A stretch of 40,907 nt of DNA, taken from the NCBI RefSeq assembly GCF_001676025.1, contig NZ_LZFW01000018.1, positions 3,279 to 44,185 of the forward strand. The letters run 5' to 3'. Source of the stretch: Vibrio sp. UCD-FRSSP16_30 (lineage in GTDB: Bacteria; Pseudomonadota; Gammaproteobacteria; Enterobacterales; Vibrionaceae). The position numbers and the translations under genes were made by a program. A model generated the notes under the pieces. The model had not been told where the DNA came from and made no database searches. It was given only the letters and a program-made list of their open reading frames with translations. This document shows, in pieces, positions 16,497 to 27,422 of this stretch (the first letter of the stretch is position 1; each line of letters starts with the position of its first letter).

Positions 16497-17141
16497 TTAA
16501 GTTTGGTCAACTAATGGCCAGCCGCCGAGGGCTTTCCATTTATTTACTATGCTACAAAAGAGTTCCGCTGTTTTTTCTGTGTCATAGAGTGCGGAGTGAG
16601 CCTCTTTGTTGTCAAAATCTATTTGTGCAACTTTACAGGCTTTGGCTAATACTGTCTGACCATAAGCAAGACCACTAAGAGTTGCCGTATCAAACGTTGC
16701 AAAAGGATGGAAAGGGACTCGCTTTAATTTAGAACGCTCACTGGCTTGAGAGACAAAGCCATGATCAAATGCCGCATTATGAGCTACGATAATTGCGCGG
16801 CTACAGTCAGCTTGTTTTTGCTCTTTGCGAACCAGCTTGTAGATTTCTTTGAGAGCTTCGGATTCTGGAATTGCGCCACGTAGTGGGCTAAATGGATCAG
16901 GCAGACCAAGAAAGTCCAGAGCTTCTTTTTCAATGTTAGCGCCTTCAAAAGGCTCAACTTGAAAATGAATAGTGCTTGCGGGGTGTAAGTCACCATGCTC
17001 ATCCATTGCCAGCGTTACCGCGCAGATCTCCAGTAAGGCATCTGTCGATGAATTAAAACCTGCAGTTTCTACATCAATAACTACAGGGAAATACCCTCTA
17101 AATCTTTTTTTAAGCGTCAAAGCTTCGTTTTCTACAGTCAT
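16497..17141 (-). CDS. rnt: Ribonuclease T
   Basis: RNase T is a 3'-5' exonuclease that trims the 3' ends of tRNAs and other stable RNAs. The 214-residue product has the DEDDh exonuclease motifs: [11 protein letters not shown] (Exo I, Asp-Glu), [13 protein letters not shown] (Exo II) and [15 protein letters not shown] (Exo III, His-Asp). It is the usual length for Rnt. The ATG at 17141 is chosen since [21 protein letters not shown] is the family's normal start; an upstream TTG three codons earlier is open but not supported. It lies upstream of the antiporter gene on the same strand. Confidence 0.95.
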   Translation of the reverse strand: MTVENEALTLKKRFRGYFPVVIDVETAGFNSSTDALLEICAVTLAMDEHGDLHPASTIHFQVEPFEGANIEKEALDFLGLPDPFSPLRGAIPESEALKEIYKLVRKEQKQADCSRAIIVAHNAAFDHGFVSQASERSKLKRVPFHPFATFDTATLSGLAYGQTVLAKACKVAQIDFDNKEAHSALYDTEKTAELFCSIVNKWKALGGWPLVDQT

Positions 17142-17290
17142 AACAGGCAAAGCGTAAGAATAAGGATGGGCATTATTGCAGATTCACAAGTTTTTCTAAA
17201 CCTAAACCTGTTTTTGAGGCTATTTGGACAAAAAAGGCGCTAGTGACAAAAGCCACTAGCGCCGAGAATTTTAAATATGATAAAACCAGA

Positions 17291-17707
17291 TTAAGCGTTT
17301 AAACCCGCAGAGGCATTGCTGCGTTGAATTAGCTCAATTTTATAGCCATCAGGGTCGGTAACAAAAGCGATATGAGTAGAACCGCCTTTTACTGGGCCAG
17401 GTTCACGAGTTACATTGCCGCCAGCGGCTTTGATGGCATCACAGGTTGCGTAGATATCTTCATAACCAATCGCAATGTGACCAAAAGCATCGCCTAAGTC
17501 GTATTGTGTTGTGCCCCAGTTGTAGGTTAGTTCAATTACCGCGCCTTGCGATTCATCGCCAAAACCAACAAATGCTAGAGTGTATTGATACTCTTTATTT
17601 TCATTTTTACGCAGCAGTTCCATTCCCATTACATTGGTATAGAACTCAATAGATTTATCTAAATCACCCACACGTAACATCGTGTGTAAAACGCGACCTT
17701 GAGACAT
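17291..17707 (-). CDS. gloA: Lactoylglutathione lyase (glyoxalase I)
   Basis: GloA isomerises the hemithioacetal of methylglyoxal and glutathione to S-lactoylglutathione, the first step of methylglyoxal detoxification. The 138-residue product shows all four expected metal ligands: His8, Glu59, His77 and Glu125, matching E. coli His5, Glu56, His74 and Glu122. The [22 protein letters not shown] and [12 protein letters not shown] segments are characteristic. It lies 36 bp after nth on the same strand, so read-through from the rsx-nth operon is possible. Confidence 0.96.
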   Translation of the reverse strand: MSQGRVLHTMLRVGDLDKSIEFYTNVMGMELLRKNENKEYQYTLAFVGFGDESQGAVIELTYNWGTTQYDLGDAFGHIAIGYEDIYATCDAIKAAGGNVTREPGPVKGGSTHIAFVTDPDGYKIELIQRSNASAGLNA

Positions 17708-17743
17708 GACACTTCCTTAGTATTTATTTAATTAGCAATGGAA

Positions 17744-18379
17744 TTAATCAATCAACTTATCTTTGTACTCGCACAAATCTTCAATAATGCAACTGCCACA
17801 ACGTGGCTTACGTGCTATGCAAGTATAACGACCGTGTAAAATAAGCCAGTGATGTACATCCAGTTTAAATTCATTGGGTACAACTTTAAGCAACTTTTGT
17901 TCTACGTCATCAACGGTTTTACCCATCGCGAACTTGGTGCGATTTGAAACTCGGTAAATGTGCGTATCAACGGCAATTGTCGGCCAGCCAAAAGCGGTAT
18001 TGAGTACCACGTTCGCGGTTTTACGGCCTACGCCAGGTAGCGCTTCTAGGGCTTCTCTACTTTCTGGCACTATACCGGCATGTTGCTCAAGTAAGATCTT
18101 GCATGTTTTGATGGTGTTTTCAGCTTTTGAATTAAACAGGCCAATGGTTTTGATGTACTGTTTTAGCTCATCGACACCAAGATCAAAGATCCCTTGCGGG
18201 GTATTGGCAACCGGAAATAATTTGTCGGTTGCTTTATTGACACTCACATCGGTGGCTTGCGCTGAAAGTAATACCGCAATTAACAGCTCAAAAGGAGAGT
18301 TCCAGTTGAGTTCGGTTTGTGGGTGAGGGTTTTCCTCACGTAATTTTTCTAATATGAGCCGACGCTTATCTTTGTTCAT
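17744..18379 (-). CDS. nth: Endonuclease III (DNA glycosylase/AP lyase)
   Basis: Nth removes oxidised pyrimidines and nicks the resulting site in base-excision repair. At 211 residues it is the same length as the E. coli enzyme and nearly collinear with it. The helix-hairpin-helix ALPGVGRKTANVVLN carries the catalytic Lys120, and VDTHIYRV carries Asp138. The C-terminal cysteines follow C-x6-C-x2-C-x5-C (Cys187-203) for the [4Fe-4S] cluster. It is the last gene after rsxE (19-bp gap), the same order as in E. coli. Confidence 0.97.
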   Translation of the reverse strand: MNKDKRRLILEKLREENPHPQTELNWNSPFELLIAVLLSAQATDVSVNKATDKLFPVANTPQGIFDLGVDELKQYIKTIGLFNSKAENTIKTCKILLEQHAGIVPESREALEALPGVGRKTANVVLNTAFGWPTIAVDTHIYRVSNRTKFAMGKTVDDVEQKLLKVVPNEFKLDVHHWLILHGRYTCIARKPRCGSCIIEDLCEYKDKLID

Positions 18380-18398
18380 TAGGCCTTTTAAAAGTAAA

Positions 18399-19091
18399 TT
18401 AGTGGTTGGTAACTCGAACTCGTTCTATTTGTTTTTTCTCTTGCTTAGGTGCACGTTTTGCTTGGTAGTGATCGATACAGTTTTTAGCGGCGATAAGAAA
18501 GCCGACGCCAATAAAGGCACCCGGTGGCAACATAGCAAGAAGGAAGTTGCTGTCGACATGATAAACTTGAATTCGTAGTATGCTAGCCCAATCACCGAGC
18601 AACAAATCTGCGCCATCAAATAGTGTGCCGTTACCAAGAATTTCACGAAGAGCGCCAAGTACGACAAGCACGGCGGTCATGCCTAAACCCATCCAGAATC
18701 CATCAAGTACTGCTAGTAATGGCGTGTTTTTAGAGGCGTAGGCTTCAGCGCGGCCGATGATGATGCAGTTTGTCACAATCAAAGGAATAAAAATACCAAG
18801 TGAAAGGTACAAGCCATAGGCATAGGCATTAATCAGCAGTTGGACACAAGTTACCAACGCGGCAATGATCATCACAAAAATAGGCAGACGAATTTCTTGT
18901 GGAACATGGTGACGAATCAAAGAGATACTTAGGTTTGAGCTTACCAATACCATCAAGGTCGCAATACCTAAACCCATGGCATTGGTGACAGTCGCGGATA
19001 CCGCTAACAGAGGGCAAAGACCAAGTAACTGTACTAGGGCAGGGTTGTTGTTCCAAAGGCCATTTTTTAACAGCAGTTGTTTCTCTGACAT
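18399..19091 (-). CDS. rsxE: Ion-translocating electron transport complex subunit E
   Basis: A 230-residue membrane protein with six expected helices, starting [32 protein letters not shown], the hallmark of RnfE/NqrD-type subunits. RsxE pairs with RsxA in the membrane core of the Rsx/Rnf complex, which couples NADH or ferredoxin redox chemistry to ion movement. The Cys in [10 protein letters not shown] and in [12 protein letters not shown] are the conserved membrane cysteines that ligate a shared iron-sulfur centre. Its start overlaps the rsxG stop by one base. Confidence 0.95.
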   Translation of the reverse strand: MSEKQLLLKNGLWNNNPALVQLLGLCPLLAVSATVTNAMGLGIATLMVLVSSNLSISLIRHHVPQEIRLPIFVMIIAALVTCVQLLINAYAYGLYLSLGIFIPLIVTNCIIIGRAEAYASKNTPLLAVLDGFWMGLGMTAVLVVLGALREILGNGTLFDGADLLLGDWASILRIQVYHVDSNFLLAMLPPGAFIGVGFLIAAKNCIDHYQAKRAPKQEKKQIERVRVTNH

Positions 19092-19720
19092 TATTTCACC
19101 TCACATTGTGGTGAGCTACTCAAGATCTGTTGCTGATTTTGAGTAAAGTATAGTCCGGTATTATAAATCGCTTTTACCACCGCTCTTGGGGTAATTGTCG
19201 CGCCGGTAAACTGATCAAATTGACCACCATCTTTACGCACTTTCCAACTGTTATGATTATCTGCGGTGATGATTTTGTCAGCAAACGCCAAAATCCAATC
19301 AGAGACTCGAAGATCAATCTTGTCACCAAGCCCCGGTGTTTCATGTTGCGATAATACTCGCGCACCTAAAACCTTACCTTGCAAATCAACACCGACAAGC
19401 AACTTAATAGCGCCGCTGTATCCGTCAGGGGCAATGGTTTCAATCGCCACTGCGGTAGGCTTGCCATCAATCGTAGCAATATAGGCAGGCATGTTTTCTT
19501 GAGAGCCTAGCGCAAGGTTGTTTAGATCTACACAATTCGCATACAGCTCATTGTCATGCAAATTGGTTGGAATAACTTGGTTAAGTTGTCCCTGTAATTG
19601 AGAGATTTGTTGCGCCTTAATTTTATCTGCGGTTAACAGATGAGTGATTGAAACAACACCCGTGGTAAGGCAGGCAAACATGGCAAGTACTAAACCGTTT
19701 CTTTGTATGGTTTTAAACAT
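19091..19720 (-). CDS. rsxG: Ion-translocating electron transport complex subunit G (flavoprotein)
   Basis: A 209-residue protein with an N-terminal membrane anchor ([18 protein letters not shown]) and a periplasmic flavin domain. FMN should attach covalently to the threonine of the FTGATIT motif, as in RnfG and NqrC. The ATG at 19720 is chosen because MFKTIQRNG is the family start and it lies 4 bp after the rsxD stop; a longer frame back to 19789 would overlap rsxD. Confidence 0.95.
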   Translation of the reverse strand: MFKTIQRNGLVLAMFACLTTGVVSITHLLTADKIKAQQISQLQGQLNQVIPTNLHDNELYANCVDLNNLALGSQENMPAYIATIDGKPTAVAIETIAPDGYSGAIKLLVGVDLQGKVLGARVLSQHETPGLGDKIDLRVSDWILAFADKIITADNHNSWKVRKDGGQFDQFTGATITPRAVVKAIYNTGLYFTQNQQQILSSSPQCEVK

Positions 19721-19724
19721 GATA

Positions 19725-20774
19725 TTACTTGTGACCGTAGGTTCTAGGTTGGGTGTAGTAATCAATAAGTGGTACACACATATTAGCAATAATTACCGCA
19801 AATGCGACGCCATCAGGGAAGCCGCCAAAGGTGCGAATAATGACTACTAGTGAACCAATTAGAGCGCCAAAAATGAGTCTACCTTTTACAGTAGTGGCCG
19901 CTGACACCGGATCAGTGGCAATAAAGAATGCCCCTAACATGGTCGCGCCAGAAAATAGCTGAAACAGCGGTGATCCTAAAGACCCAGGCGCTACAATGAA
20001 CAAAAATAGACTGGTTACAGTCAGGCCTGCTATTACGCCTGCTGGGATATACCACTGAATCACTCTCAGTTTTATCATCACCAAGCCACCAATTAGGAAC
20101 ATGATATTTATCCATTCCCAACCAAAGCCTGCAATACCCGAAAATAATGGGCTATTGCTAATTTCAGTTAACGTTTGACCATTGCCTAGACCCGTTTTAA
20201 CGGTATCTAGTGGGGTTGCCATGGTGATGCCATCAACGCCGGTACGGATTTGTTGCAATGACATACCATCTAAATTAAAGCCACTAAAGATCAAAGATAA
20301 TGCATCAGTTGCGCCAATAGGCGTTGATGATATTTGCGCAGGTGTTAGCCAGCTGGTCATCTGCACTGGGAATGAGATCAATAGCACCACGTATGCGACC
20401 ATTGCAGGGTTAAATAGGTTTTGTCCTACTCCCCCATAAAGGTGTTTAGCCACGACTACGGCAAAAAATAGACCAATGACGGTTATCCACCACGGTGAAA
20501 GGGGAGGGATCGCTATCGCAAAAAGCAATGCGGTGACTAATATGCTGTTATCACGCAAAGCGCCAAAAGGCGATCGTCCGCGCAGCAGCATAATGATCGA
20601 CTCAAGACTCCAAGCGACCAAAATAGCAAAAGCCACTTGAATGATGGTGCCAAGCCCAAAGAAATAGGTTTGTGCCAAAATACCGGGGATCGCACAGATT
20701 GCGACCAATAGCATCATAGTCGGTAATGAGCGACGTTTTTGAGTGTGTGGTGAGCTGGCGATAAAAAATGCCAC
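19725..20774 (-). CDS. rsxD: Ion-translocating electron transport complex subunit D (flavoprotein)
   Basis: A 349-residue polytopic membrane protein (E. coli 352). FMN should attach covalently to the threonine in [19 protein letters not shown], the RnfD/NqrB motif. The N-terminal [20 protein letters not shown] and the [14 protein letters not shown] segment are family typical. It overlaps rsxC by one base and is part of the rsxABCDGE unit. In E. coli this complex keeps the SoxR regulator reduced; in other bacteria the homologous Rnf complex moves Na+ or H+. Confidence 0.95.
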   Translation of the reverse strand: MAFFIASSPHTQKRRSLPTMMLLVAICAIPGILAQTYFFGLGTIIQVAFAILVAWSLESIIMLLRGRSPFGALRDNSILVTALLFAIAIPPLSPWWITVIGLFFAVVVAKHLYGGVGQNLFNPAMVAYVVLLISFPVQMTSWLTPAQISSTPIGATDALSLIFSGFNLDGMSLQQIRTGVDGITMATPLDTVKTGLGNGQTLTEISNSPLFSGIAGFGWEWINIMFLIGGLVMIKLRVIQWYIPAGVIAGLTVTSLFLFIVAPGSLGSPLFQLFSGATMLGAFFIATDPVSAATTVKGRLIFGALIGSLVVIIRTFGGFPDGVAFAVIIANMCVPLIDYYTQPRTYGHK

Positions 20775-23350
20775 TAGTTATTCTCCTTAGAGTCGCTGCT
20801 ATCAGCTAGTTGAGCTGCTTTGCGCGCTTTCGCACGAGCAATAGCGGCGGCCACGGCGGCTTTTTTGGGGTCATCAGTTACTGCAGTTGGTTCCGAGCTT
20901 GGCGCAGAATCTGCAGTCTCTTCTTGTTTAGCTTTACGTGCTTTAGCGCGAGCAATGGCTGCGGCCACGGCAGCTTTTTTAGGCTCGTCAGTTTCTGCAG
21001 TTGGCTCAGAGCTTGGCGCAGAATCTGCAGTCTCTGCTTGTTTAGCTTTACGCGCTTTAGCGCGAGCAATGGCTGCGGCCACGGCAGCTTTTTTAGGGTC
21101 GTCAGTTTCTGCAGTTGGCTCAGAACTTGGCGCAGCATCTGCGGTCTCTTCTTGTTTAGCCTTACGTGCTTTAGCGCGAGCAATGGCTGCGGCCACGGCA
21201 GCTTTTTTAGGGTCGTCAGTTACTGCTGTTGGCTCAGAGCTTGGCGCAGAATCTGCAGTCTCTTCTTGTTTCGCTTTACGTGCTTTAGCGCGAGCAATGG
21301 CTGCGGCCACGGCGGCTTTTTTAGGGTCGTCAGTTTCTGCAGTTGGTTCAGAGCTTGATGCCGAGTCTGCGGTGTTTTCTTGCTTGGCTTTACGTGCTTT
21401 AGCACGAGCAATAGCAGCCGCTACCGCTGATTTTTTAGAGTCATTATCAGATTCAGATGTTGCATCATCAGAGCTTGGATTCGCTTGCGCCGCTTTTTTA
21501 GCTTTGGCGCGCTCAATCGCCGCTTTTATCGACTCTTCTTTGGAAGGGGCAGCTTGGTTTGTGGCTAGTTGTTGTTTTTTAGCTTTAGCGCGAGCAATAG
21601 CGGCCGCTACAGCGTCTTGTTTAGGATCGGCTTGCTCATTGGCAGTGCCAGATAGTTCTGCGCGTTTTAAACGTGCTTCCTCTTTACGTTTTTGACGCAA
21701 TTCACGCATTTCAGAATTGTCAGGTTCAGCGGCATCTCTTGTTTGAGAATTTGATTCAGCCTCAGCTTGCTTTGCTTTCGCTCTTGCAATGGCCGCCGCA
21801 ACAGCTGGTTTTGGCCCTTGCGCTTGTTTTTGCTTAACTCGCTCTATTGCCGCTGCAATCGCATCATCACCGCCTTCCGCTTTCATTTGGCTGCGACGCT
21901 TATCTGCGGCTTGCTTGTATTTTTGTTCTCGTTCTAATTTATCACGCTCAAGACGTTCGTTACGTTGCTCAAAGCGAACCTTAGCGCGCTCTGCCGCATC
22001 TTGTTCGGCATTACGAGTTTTTATCTCAGCTTTCGACTGTCTATAGTACTGCACCAGCGGGATATTACTTGGGCAAACATAAGCGCAAGCGCCACATTCG
22101 ATGCAATCTTTTAGATTATATTCTTCGCACTTATCGAGGTCTTTATCTTGTGAGTACCACAGCATTTGTTGAGGAAGTAATGATGCAGGACAGACTTCGG
22201 CACATTGACCACAACGTATACACGCCATCTCATGATCATCAAACGAAATTTCTCGTTTACCCGGTGCTAACACGCAGTTACTGGTCTTAGTGAGAGGTGC
22301 TTGAATTTGTGGCAGAGCAAAGCCCATCATAGGGCCACCGATAATGACCGCTTGTTTCTTAGTCGGTTTAAAGTTGCCTTGCTCTAATAGGTGAGCCACA
22401 GGTGTCCCGATTGGAACCCAGAAGTTCTTAGCCGATTTAATGCTTTTACCGGTCAGAGTCACCACACGTTCAATCAAAGGTTCGCCATCAATCACGGCGC
22501 GTTTTACCGCAAATGCAGAGCCGACGTTAAACATCGTCATGCCGATGTCAGCAGAATAACCGCTACTAGGGATTTCTTTATTGGTCAGAATTTTTATAAG
22601 CTGTTTAGATGCCCCAGAAGGATACCTTGTTGGAATCACTCGGATCACCACATCGTGATCTTTGCCAGCGATATTTAATGCTTCAATCGCTTCGGGCTTA
22701 TTGTCTTCAATGCCAATAATGGCAAGTTTTGGTTTGAGGATATGCTTAAGAATTTCGATGCCTTGCATGATCTCATCAGCGTATTCACGCATTAAAGTAT
22801 CATCGGCCGTAATATAAGGCTCACACTCGGCGGCATTGATGATCAAAATATCAACGCGGCCTAGTCCTGATTGAAGCTTTCTCGCAGTTGGGAAGCCTGC
22901 GCCGCCCATACCTGAAATACCCGCCTGACGAATGATGTCTAGCAGATGCTCTGGATTACACTCGGTGTAATCTGGCGTACCTTGATGTGAAATCCAGGTA
23001 TCTTGATGATCCGGTTTTAGCACAATCGACAATTCTGGAATGGCTGATGGGTGACAGCTAGGACGAGGTTCAATGGCGATAATTTCGCCAGAGGTCGCCG
23101 CATGTACCGGAAGACTGATACTGGAGTTATATTGAGTTAAAGGCTGTCCCTTGAGCACTTTGTCGCCTACGCGAACAATGATGTCTCCGGTTTTACCTAT
23201 ATGTTGCTTAATCGGTATGATTAATTCATCAGCGATACTCGAGCGCTCAATTTTAGATGATAGCGATTGAGATTTGTTCTCTGGTGGATGAACACCCCCA
23301 GGGAAATCCCATAGGTGACCAGAACGGATTTTTTCAATTAAAGAGAGCAT
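20774..23350 (-). CDS. rsxC: Ion-translocating electron transport complex subunit C, with repeat-rich tail
   Basis: An 858-residue soluble subunit that accepts electrons from NADH. The N-terminal part holds [13 protein letters not shown] and related FMN/NADH-binding elements, then two [4Fe-4S] motifs, [17 protein letters not shown] and [17 protein letters not shown]. After about residue 455 comes a long charged, alanine-rich tail. It has about ten copies of an AAAIARAKA core, and the last five are 38-residue near-identical units ([19 protein letters not shown] plus a Ser/Pro/Thr-rich spacer). Tails of this type occur in RsxC of many gammaproteobacteria, but copy number varies. The start overlaps no other gene and lies 5 bp after rsxB. 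Confidence 0.95.
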   Translation of the reverse strand: MLSLIEKIRSGHLWDFPGGVHPPENKSQSLSSKIERSSIADELIIPIKQHIGKTGDIIVRVGDKVLKGQPLTQYNSSISLPVHAATSGEIIAIEPRPSCHPSAIPELSIVLKPDHQDTWISHQGTPDYTECNPEHLLDIIRQAGISGMGGAGFPTARKLQSGLGRVDILIINAAECEPYITADDTLMREYADEIMQGIEILKHILKPKLAIIGIEDNKPEAIEALNIAGKDHDVVIRVIPTRYPSGASKQLIKILTNKEIPSSGYSADIGMTMFNVGSAFAVKRAVIDGEPLIERVVTLTGKSIKSAKNFWVPIGTPVAHLLEQGNFKPTKKQAVIIGGPMMGFALPQIQAPLTKTSNCVLAPGKREISFDDHEMACIRCGQCAEVCPASLLPQQMLWYSQDKDLDKCEEYNLKDCIECGACAYVCPSNIPLVQYYRQSKAEIKTRNAEQDAAERAKVRFEQRNERLERDKLEREQKYKQAADKRRSQMKAEGGDDAIAAAIERVKQKQAQGPKPAVAAAIARAKAKQAEAESNSQTRDAAEPDNSEMRELRQKRKEEARLKRAELSGTANEQADPKQDAVAAAIARAKAKKQQLATNQAAPSKEESIKAAIERAKAKKAAQANPSSDDATSESDNDSKKSAVAAAIARAKARKAKQENTADSASSSEPTAETDDPKKAAVAAAIARAKARKAKQEETADSAPSSEPTAVTDDPKKAAVAAAIARAKARKAKQEETADAAPSSEPTAETDDPKKAAVAAAIARAKARKAKQAETADSAPSSEPTAETDEPKKAAVAAAIARAKARKAKQEETADSAPSSEPTAVTDDPKKAAVAAAIARAKARKAAQLADSSDSKENN
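20830..21440 (-). repeat. Tandem 114-bp repeats within rsxC
   Basis: Copies of a 114-bp unit recur with exact spacing: the GCGAGCAATGG element starts at 20948, 21062, 21176 and 21290, with diverged end copies at about 20834 and 21404. They are nearly identical at the DNA level, so slippage or recombination can change the copy number in frame (114 = 3 x 38). Confidence 0.93.
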
Positions 23351-23355
23351 GTTCG

Positions 23356-23937
23356 CTACGAGTTTCCGTTAGTGCTAGATGTAGTATTAAGATTAACTAC
23401 AGGTATAGAGTTAAGCTGCCATTTCCAAGTATCGGTTGTATCTTGTACTGGGACCATTTCAATGCACTCGGTTGGGCAAGGGGAGACACATAAATCACAA
23501 CCTGTGCACTGATCGGAAATAATAGTGTGCATTGCCTTTGTACCACCAACAATGGCATCAACAGGGCAAGCTTGAATGCATTTCGTACAACCGATGCACA
23601 TGTCTTCGTGAATAAAAGCCACTTTTTTCACATTCTCTGATTGCTCTTGAGTCGCATCAGGAACATCCACACCCATAAGATCGGCCAGCTTCTTAATTGT
23701 GGCTTCGCCGCCAGGGGCGCATTTATTGATATCGTCGCCGTTGGCAACCGCTTCCGCATAAGGGCGACAGCCGGGATAGCCACATTGACCACATTGGCTT
23801 TGTGGCAAAATAGCATCAATTTGTTCAACAATAGGATCTGCTTCTACTTTAAAACGAATTGAGGCAAAGCCTAGTAGCCCACCAAAAAACGCCGCTAAAA
23901 TAACCAGTGCGACAATTGCAATAATAATGGCTGCCAT
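23356..23937 (-). CDS. rsxB: Ion-translocating electron transport complex subunit B (iron-sulfur protein)
   Basis: A 193-residue protein with an N-terminal membrane helix ([21 protein letters not shown]). A four-Cys domain follows ([17 protein letters not shown]), then two ferredoxin motifs, [16 protein letters not shown] and [16 protein letters not shown]. It passes electrons between RsxC and the membrane subunits. It starts one base into the rsxA stop and ends 5 bp before rsxC, which suggests tight co-translation. Confidence 0.96.
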   Translation of the reverse strand: MAAIIIAIVALVILAAFFGGLLGFASIRFKVEADPIVEQIDAILPQSQCGQCGYPGCRPYAEAVANGDDINKCAPGGEATIKKLADLMGVDVPDATQEQSENVKKVAFIHEDMCIGCTKCIQACPVDAIVGGTKAMHTIISDQCTGCDLCVSPCPTECIEMVPVQDTTDTWKWQLNSIPVVNLNTTSSTNGNS

Positions 23938-24518
23938 TATATTTTCACCAAACCAGTAAAGCCCATAAAGGCTAGCGCCATTAAGCCCGCGGTAATCATC
24001 GCAATAGAAGCGCCTTTAAATGGAAGAGGGACGTCAGATGCGGCAATGCGCTCACGCATAGAGGCAAATAAAATCAGTACCATAGAAAAGCCAACCGCCG
24101 CGCCAAATCCATAAATAATCGATTCTACAAAGCTGTGGTTTTCATTTACGTTGAGTAACGCGACACCTAATACCGCACAGTTGGTGGTAATAAGCGGAAT
24201 GAAAATACCTAATAAGCGATACAAGGTTGGGCTGGTTTTATGCACGACCATTTCAGTAAATTGCACTACAACTGCAATCACTAAGATGAAACTCATCGTT
24301 CTTAGGTATTCAATCCCTAAAGGTTCGAGCAAATACGTTTCGACCAAATAGGCACAAACGGATGCCAAGGTTAATACAAACGTCGTGGCAAGCCCCATCC
24401 CAATCGCCGCCTCAAGTTTTTTTGAGACGCCCATAAATGGACATAAGCCTAAGAATTTAACTAGCACAAAGTTATTGACCAGCACGGTACCAATCAACAA
24501 CAAAATATATTCGGTCAT
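23937..24518 (-). CDS. rsxA: Ion-translocating electron transport complex subunit A
   Basis: The first gene of the rsxABCDGE operon, 193 residues with six membrane helices. [32 protein letters not shown] is the family start, and the Cys in LGLCPF and TTNCAVLG mirror those of RsxE. RsxA and RsxE form the inverted membrane pair of the complex. A good sigma-70 promoter (24552-24580) lies just upstream. Confidence 0.96.
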   Translation of the reverse strand: MTEYILLLIGTVLVNNFVLVKFLGLCPFMGVSKKLEAAIGMGLATTFVLTLASVCAYLVETYLLEPLGIEYLRTMSFILVIAVVVQFTEMVVHKTSPTLYRLLGIFIPLITTNCAVLGVALLNVNENHSFVESIIYGFGAAVGFSMVLILFASMRERIAASDVPLPFKGASIAMITAGLMALAFMGFTGLVKI

Positions 24519-24551
24519 ACCAATTTTTTACTCACCTAAGTTGAGCTGAAC

Positions 24552-24580
24552 ATTATCCTAATTTGTTGCGTATATAACAA
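24552..24580 (-). promoter_or_regulatory. Predicted sigma-70 promoter of rsxABCDGE
   Basis: On the minus strand TTGTTA (-35) and GATAAT (-10) are separated by 17 bp, matching the consensus at 4 and 5 of 6 positions. It lies about 35 bp upstream of the rsxA start. Confidence 0.6.
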
Positions 24581-24762
24581 CATAACATCTGTAGGGTTTT
24601 AGGGTATTTCTAGAAAATATAGTCGTTAATCTCTGTCTATTAATAGCAAGAGTCGATAAAAGTGACGTATAAGACGGTTAGGAGATGAATATTTGACCAG
24701 TTTGCTAGTGATTTATGAAGACTAATGTTTCGCTCTACCTAAGCAAAATAAATTTTAAGCAT

Positions 24763-24797
24763 AAAAAAAGCCGTATCCTAAGATACGGCTTCTAAAA
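24763..24797 (-). terminator. Terminator of tRNA-Asn
   Basis: AAGCCGTATC, a 4-base loop and GATACGGCTT form a strong stem. The A-run at 24763-24769 gives seven Ts on the minus strand. It lies just 3' of tRNA-Asn. Confidence 0.88.
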
Positions 24798-24800
24798 ATT

Positions 24801-24876
24801 TGGCTCCCCTTGCAAGACTTGAACTTGCGACATACGGATTAACAGTCCGCCGTTCTACCAACTGAACTAAAGGGGA
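24801..24876 (-). tRNA. tRNA-Asn (anticodon GTT)
   Basis: The minus strand reads TCCCCTTTAGTTCAGTTGG at the 5' end and ends GCAAGGGGAGCCA with an encoded CCA. The anticodon stem-loop GGACTGTTAATCC gives GTT. The total is 76 bases, and the acceptor and T arms pair (TCCCCTT / AAGGGGA, GCAAG / CTTGC). Confidence 0.96.
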
Positions 24877-25376
24877 ATTGCTGTAAAGCGAAGCGAATAT
24901 TACTGATAAGCCCATACAGTGTCAACATTAAATCATAAGAAGTCGTTAAAAAAGTTATCTTTTGCTATTGCAATAAGTATGAGGCCAAGTAGGACAAGGC
25001 TTGCCAGTAGTTATCCACTGTTTTTGTGGATAAGTATGTTGATGACTTCGGGGCAACTTTTTTCTATTAACAACCTGGCAACTTTTGATCGTTAAACACA
25101 AAAATAGACAACGTCAATTAAGACAAGGTGTTGTACGAGAATAACGTGCTATAAAAGGGCTGAAATAGCCAAAAGAGTACTTGGTTGATATTTAAACATA
25201 AATGTAACGAATGGCGGAAATTGGGGAAAAGCTGTGAGTTAAATGATTGTAGCTGAAATGTGGGTTTTTCTGTAGGGTTGGAGAATATAGCAAATGTTAA
25301 AATCGAGTGCTAGCACTATTAGTGATAAAATTGATATAACTACCCCTAGAGATATTTCCGGTGAAGGTAACTTATT
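24877..25376. other. 500-bp gap upstream of uvrB
   Basis: No gene is seen. It holds two inverted DnaA boxes (25011-25033) and, close to uvrB, a 12-bp palindrome AGTGCTAGCACT (25306-25317) followed by an overlapping CACTATTAGTG. I looked for a LexA box (CTGT-N8-ACAG) and did not find one. Confidence 0.6.
25011..25033. promoter_or_regulatory. Inverted pair of DnaA boxes upstream of uvrB
   Basis: TTATCCACT (plus strand, 25011-25019) and TTATCCACA (minus strand, 25025-25033) face each other across 5 bases. The second is a perfect consensus DnaA box and the first has one mismatch. A DnaA box in the uvrB regulatory region has been reported for E. coli. Confidence 0.65.
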
Positions 25377-27422
25377 GTGAGTGAAGAAAAAAGCAGTAAA
25401 ACATTTGATTTAGTTTCAAGCTATAAGCCCTCTGGAGATCAGCCAACAGCCATCAAACAGTTATTAGAAGGTTTGGAGTGTGGCTTAGCCCATCAAACCC
25501 TATTGGGGGTGACAGGCTCAGGTAAGACCTTTTCATTAGCCAATGTCATTGCCACCGCGCAGCGTCCTGCGATTATTCTTGCGCCTAATAAAACCTTAGC
25601 CGCGCAGTTATATGGCGAGATGAAGTCTTTCTTCCCCAATAATGCGGTAGAGTATTTCGTCTCTTACTATGACTACTATCAGCCCGAAGCGTATGTCCCT
25701 ACAACTGATACCTTTATTGAAAAGGATTCGTCGGTAAATGCACATATTGAGCAAATGAGACTTTCTGCGACTAAAGCGCTACTTGAAAGAAAAGACGCCA
25801 TTATTGTTGCATCGGTATCCGCTATTTATGGTTTGGGCGATCCTGAGTCGTATTTAAAAATGATGCTACACGTAAGACGAGGCGACTTTGTTAATCAAAG
25901 AGACATTTTACGCCGTCTAGCAGAGCTGCAATATTCACGTAATGATGTGGCCTTTGAGCGCGGGCAGTTTCGTGTACGTGGTGAAGTGATTGATGTTTAT
26001 CCTGCCGAATCAGAACATGATGCCGTGCGCATTGAGATGTTTGATGATGAAATAGAGTGCATTAGTATTTTTGATCCTCTCACCGGCTCTGTGACTCAGC
26101 GAGATTTACCCAGATTTACCATTTACCCTAAAACGCACTATGTAACGCCGCGAGAGCGAATGTTAGAAGCGATAGAAAAAATCAAAGTTGAGCTGGTGGA
26201 TCGCAAACAGTATTTGCTAGAGAACAATAAACTGCTTGAAGAGCAGCGCATCAGTCAGCGAACTCAATTTGATATTGAGATGATGAACGAACTGGGTTTT
26301 TGCTCTGGCGTCGAAAACTACTCAAGACATCTAAGTGGACGCTCTGAGGGTGAGCCGCCGCCGACCTTATTTGATTATTTGCCAAAAGATGGCTTATTAG
26401 TGATTGATGAGTCTCACGTTACAGTGCCACAAATTGGCGCTATGTATAAAGGGGATCGCTCGCGTAAAGAAACCTTAGTCGAATTTGGCTTTCGTTTACC
26501 CTCCGCACTTGATAACCGCCCATTAAAATTTGATGAGTTTGAAGCGCTTGCCCCGCAAACCATTTTTGTTTCCGCCACCCCCGGTGATTATGAAAAAGAA
26601 AGCTCGGGCAGTGATATTGCTGAGCAAGTCGTGCGCCCGACAGGATTATTAGATCCGATATTAGAGGTGCGCCCTGTCGCGACTCAAGTTGATGATTTAC
26701 TCTCTGAGATTCGTATTCGAAGTGTTAAAAATGAGCGAGTGTTAGTGACCACCTTAACCAAGCGTATGGCTGAGGATTTAACCGAGTATTTAAGCGAGCA
26801 TGATGTCAAAGTGCGCTATTTGCATTCTGATATTGATACCGTGGAACGTGTTGAAATTATCCGCGATCTGCGTCTGGGGGAGTTTGATGTGTTAGTGGGC
26901 ATTAACTTACTTCGAGAAGGTTTAGATATGCCCGAAGTGTCGCTGGTGGCTATTTTAGATGCCGATAAAGAGGGCTTTTTACGCTCAGAACGTTCGTTAA
27001 TTCAAACCATTGGTCGCGCCGCTCGACATTTAGAAGGTAAAGCCATTTTATATGCTGATCGCATTACCAAGTCGATGGCAAAAGCGATGGGAGAAACCGA
27101 ACGTCGTCGAGTAAAACAGCAACAATATAATGAAGATAATGGCATCACACCGCAAGCTCTGAAGAAAAGTGTTAAAGACATTATGGAGCTTGGCAGTGTT
27201 GCTCAAGCAGGTGGCAATAAGAAGTCGAAGGCTGTACCTTTATCTAAAGTGGCAGAAAATGACGAGCAATATAGAAACTTGTCACCACAAGATCTCGAAA
27301 AACTGATATTAAAACTCGAAAATGAAATGTATCAACATGCACAAAATCTTGAGTTTGAAGAAGCCGCGGCGAAGCGAGACCAAATGGAAGAATATCGCCG
27401 ACAATTTATCGCAAATAGTTAA
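25377..27422 (+). CDS. uvrB: Excinuclease ABC subunit B
   Basis: UvrB is the damage-verifying helicase-like core of nucleotide excision repair, loaded by UvrA and then joined by UvrC. The 681-residue product (E. coli 673) has Walker [10 protein letters not shown], the beta-hairpin tract [21 protein letters not shown] and the DESHVT Walker B. Helicase motif VI appears as QTIGRAARH, and a C-terminal UVR domain ([23 protein letters not shown]) contacts UvrC. Translation starts at GTG; the upstream AAGG is rather far away. It is the first gene of a plus-strand block but is separated from luxO by 191 bp. Confidence 0.97.
   Translation: MSEEKSSKTFDLVSSYKPSGDQPTAIKQLLEGLECGLAHQTLLGVTGSGKTFSLANVIATAQRPAIILAPNKTLAAQLYGEMKSFFPNNAVEYFVSYYDYYQPEAYVPTTDTFIEKDSSVNAHIEQMRLSATKALLERKDAIIVASVSAIYGLGDPESYLKMMLHVRRGDFVNQRDILRRLAELQYSRNDVAFERGQFRVRGEVIDVYPAESEHDAVRIEMFDDEIECISIFDPLTGSVTQRDLPRFTIYPKTHYVTPRERMLEAIEKIKVELVDRKQYLLENNKLLEEQRISQRTQFDIEMMNELGFCSGVENYSRHLSGRSEGEPPPTLFDYLPKDGLLVIDESHVTVPQIGAMYKGDRSRKETLVEFGFRLPSALDNRPLKFDEFEALAPQTIFVSATPGDYEKESSGSDIAEQVVRPTGLLDPILEVRPVATQVDDLLSEIRIRSVKNERVLVTTLTKRMAEDLTEYLSEHDVKVRYLHSDIDTVERVEIIRDLRLGEFDVLVGINLLREGLDMPEVSLVAILDADKEGFLRSERSLIQTIGRAARHLEGKAILYADRITKSMAKAMGETERRRVKQQQYNEDNGITPQALKKSVKDIMELGSVAQAGGNKKSKAVPLSKVAENDEQYRNLSPQDLEKLILKLENEMYQHAQNLEFEEAAAKRDQMEEYRRQFIANS

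Noticed and set aside
20830..21440. Possible CRISPR array or DNA repeat element
   Set aside because: The units are 114 bp with no unique spacers, and all lie in frame inside rsxC, so they are coding tandem repeats.
20820..21695. A 291-codon plus-strand frame antisense to rsxC
   Set aside because: It exists only because the repeated, alanine-rich rsxC tail leaves the opposite strand free of stops. It has no start context or family resemblance.
25011..25033. DnaA boxes as part of a replication origin
   Set aside because: Only two boxes occur, with no AT-rich unwinding repeats, GATC cluster or origin-linked genes; the position before uvrB suits regulation.
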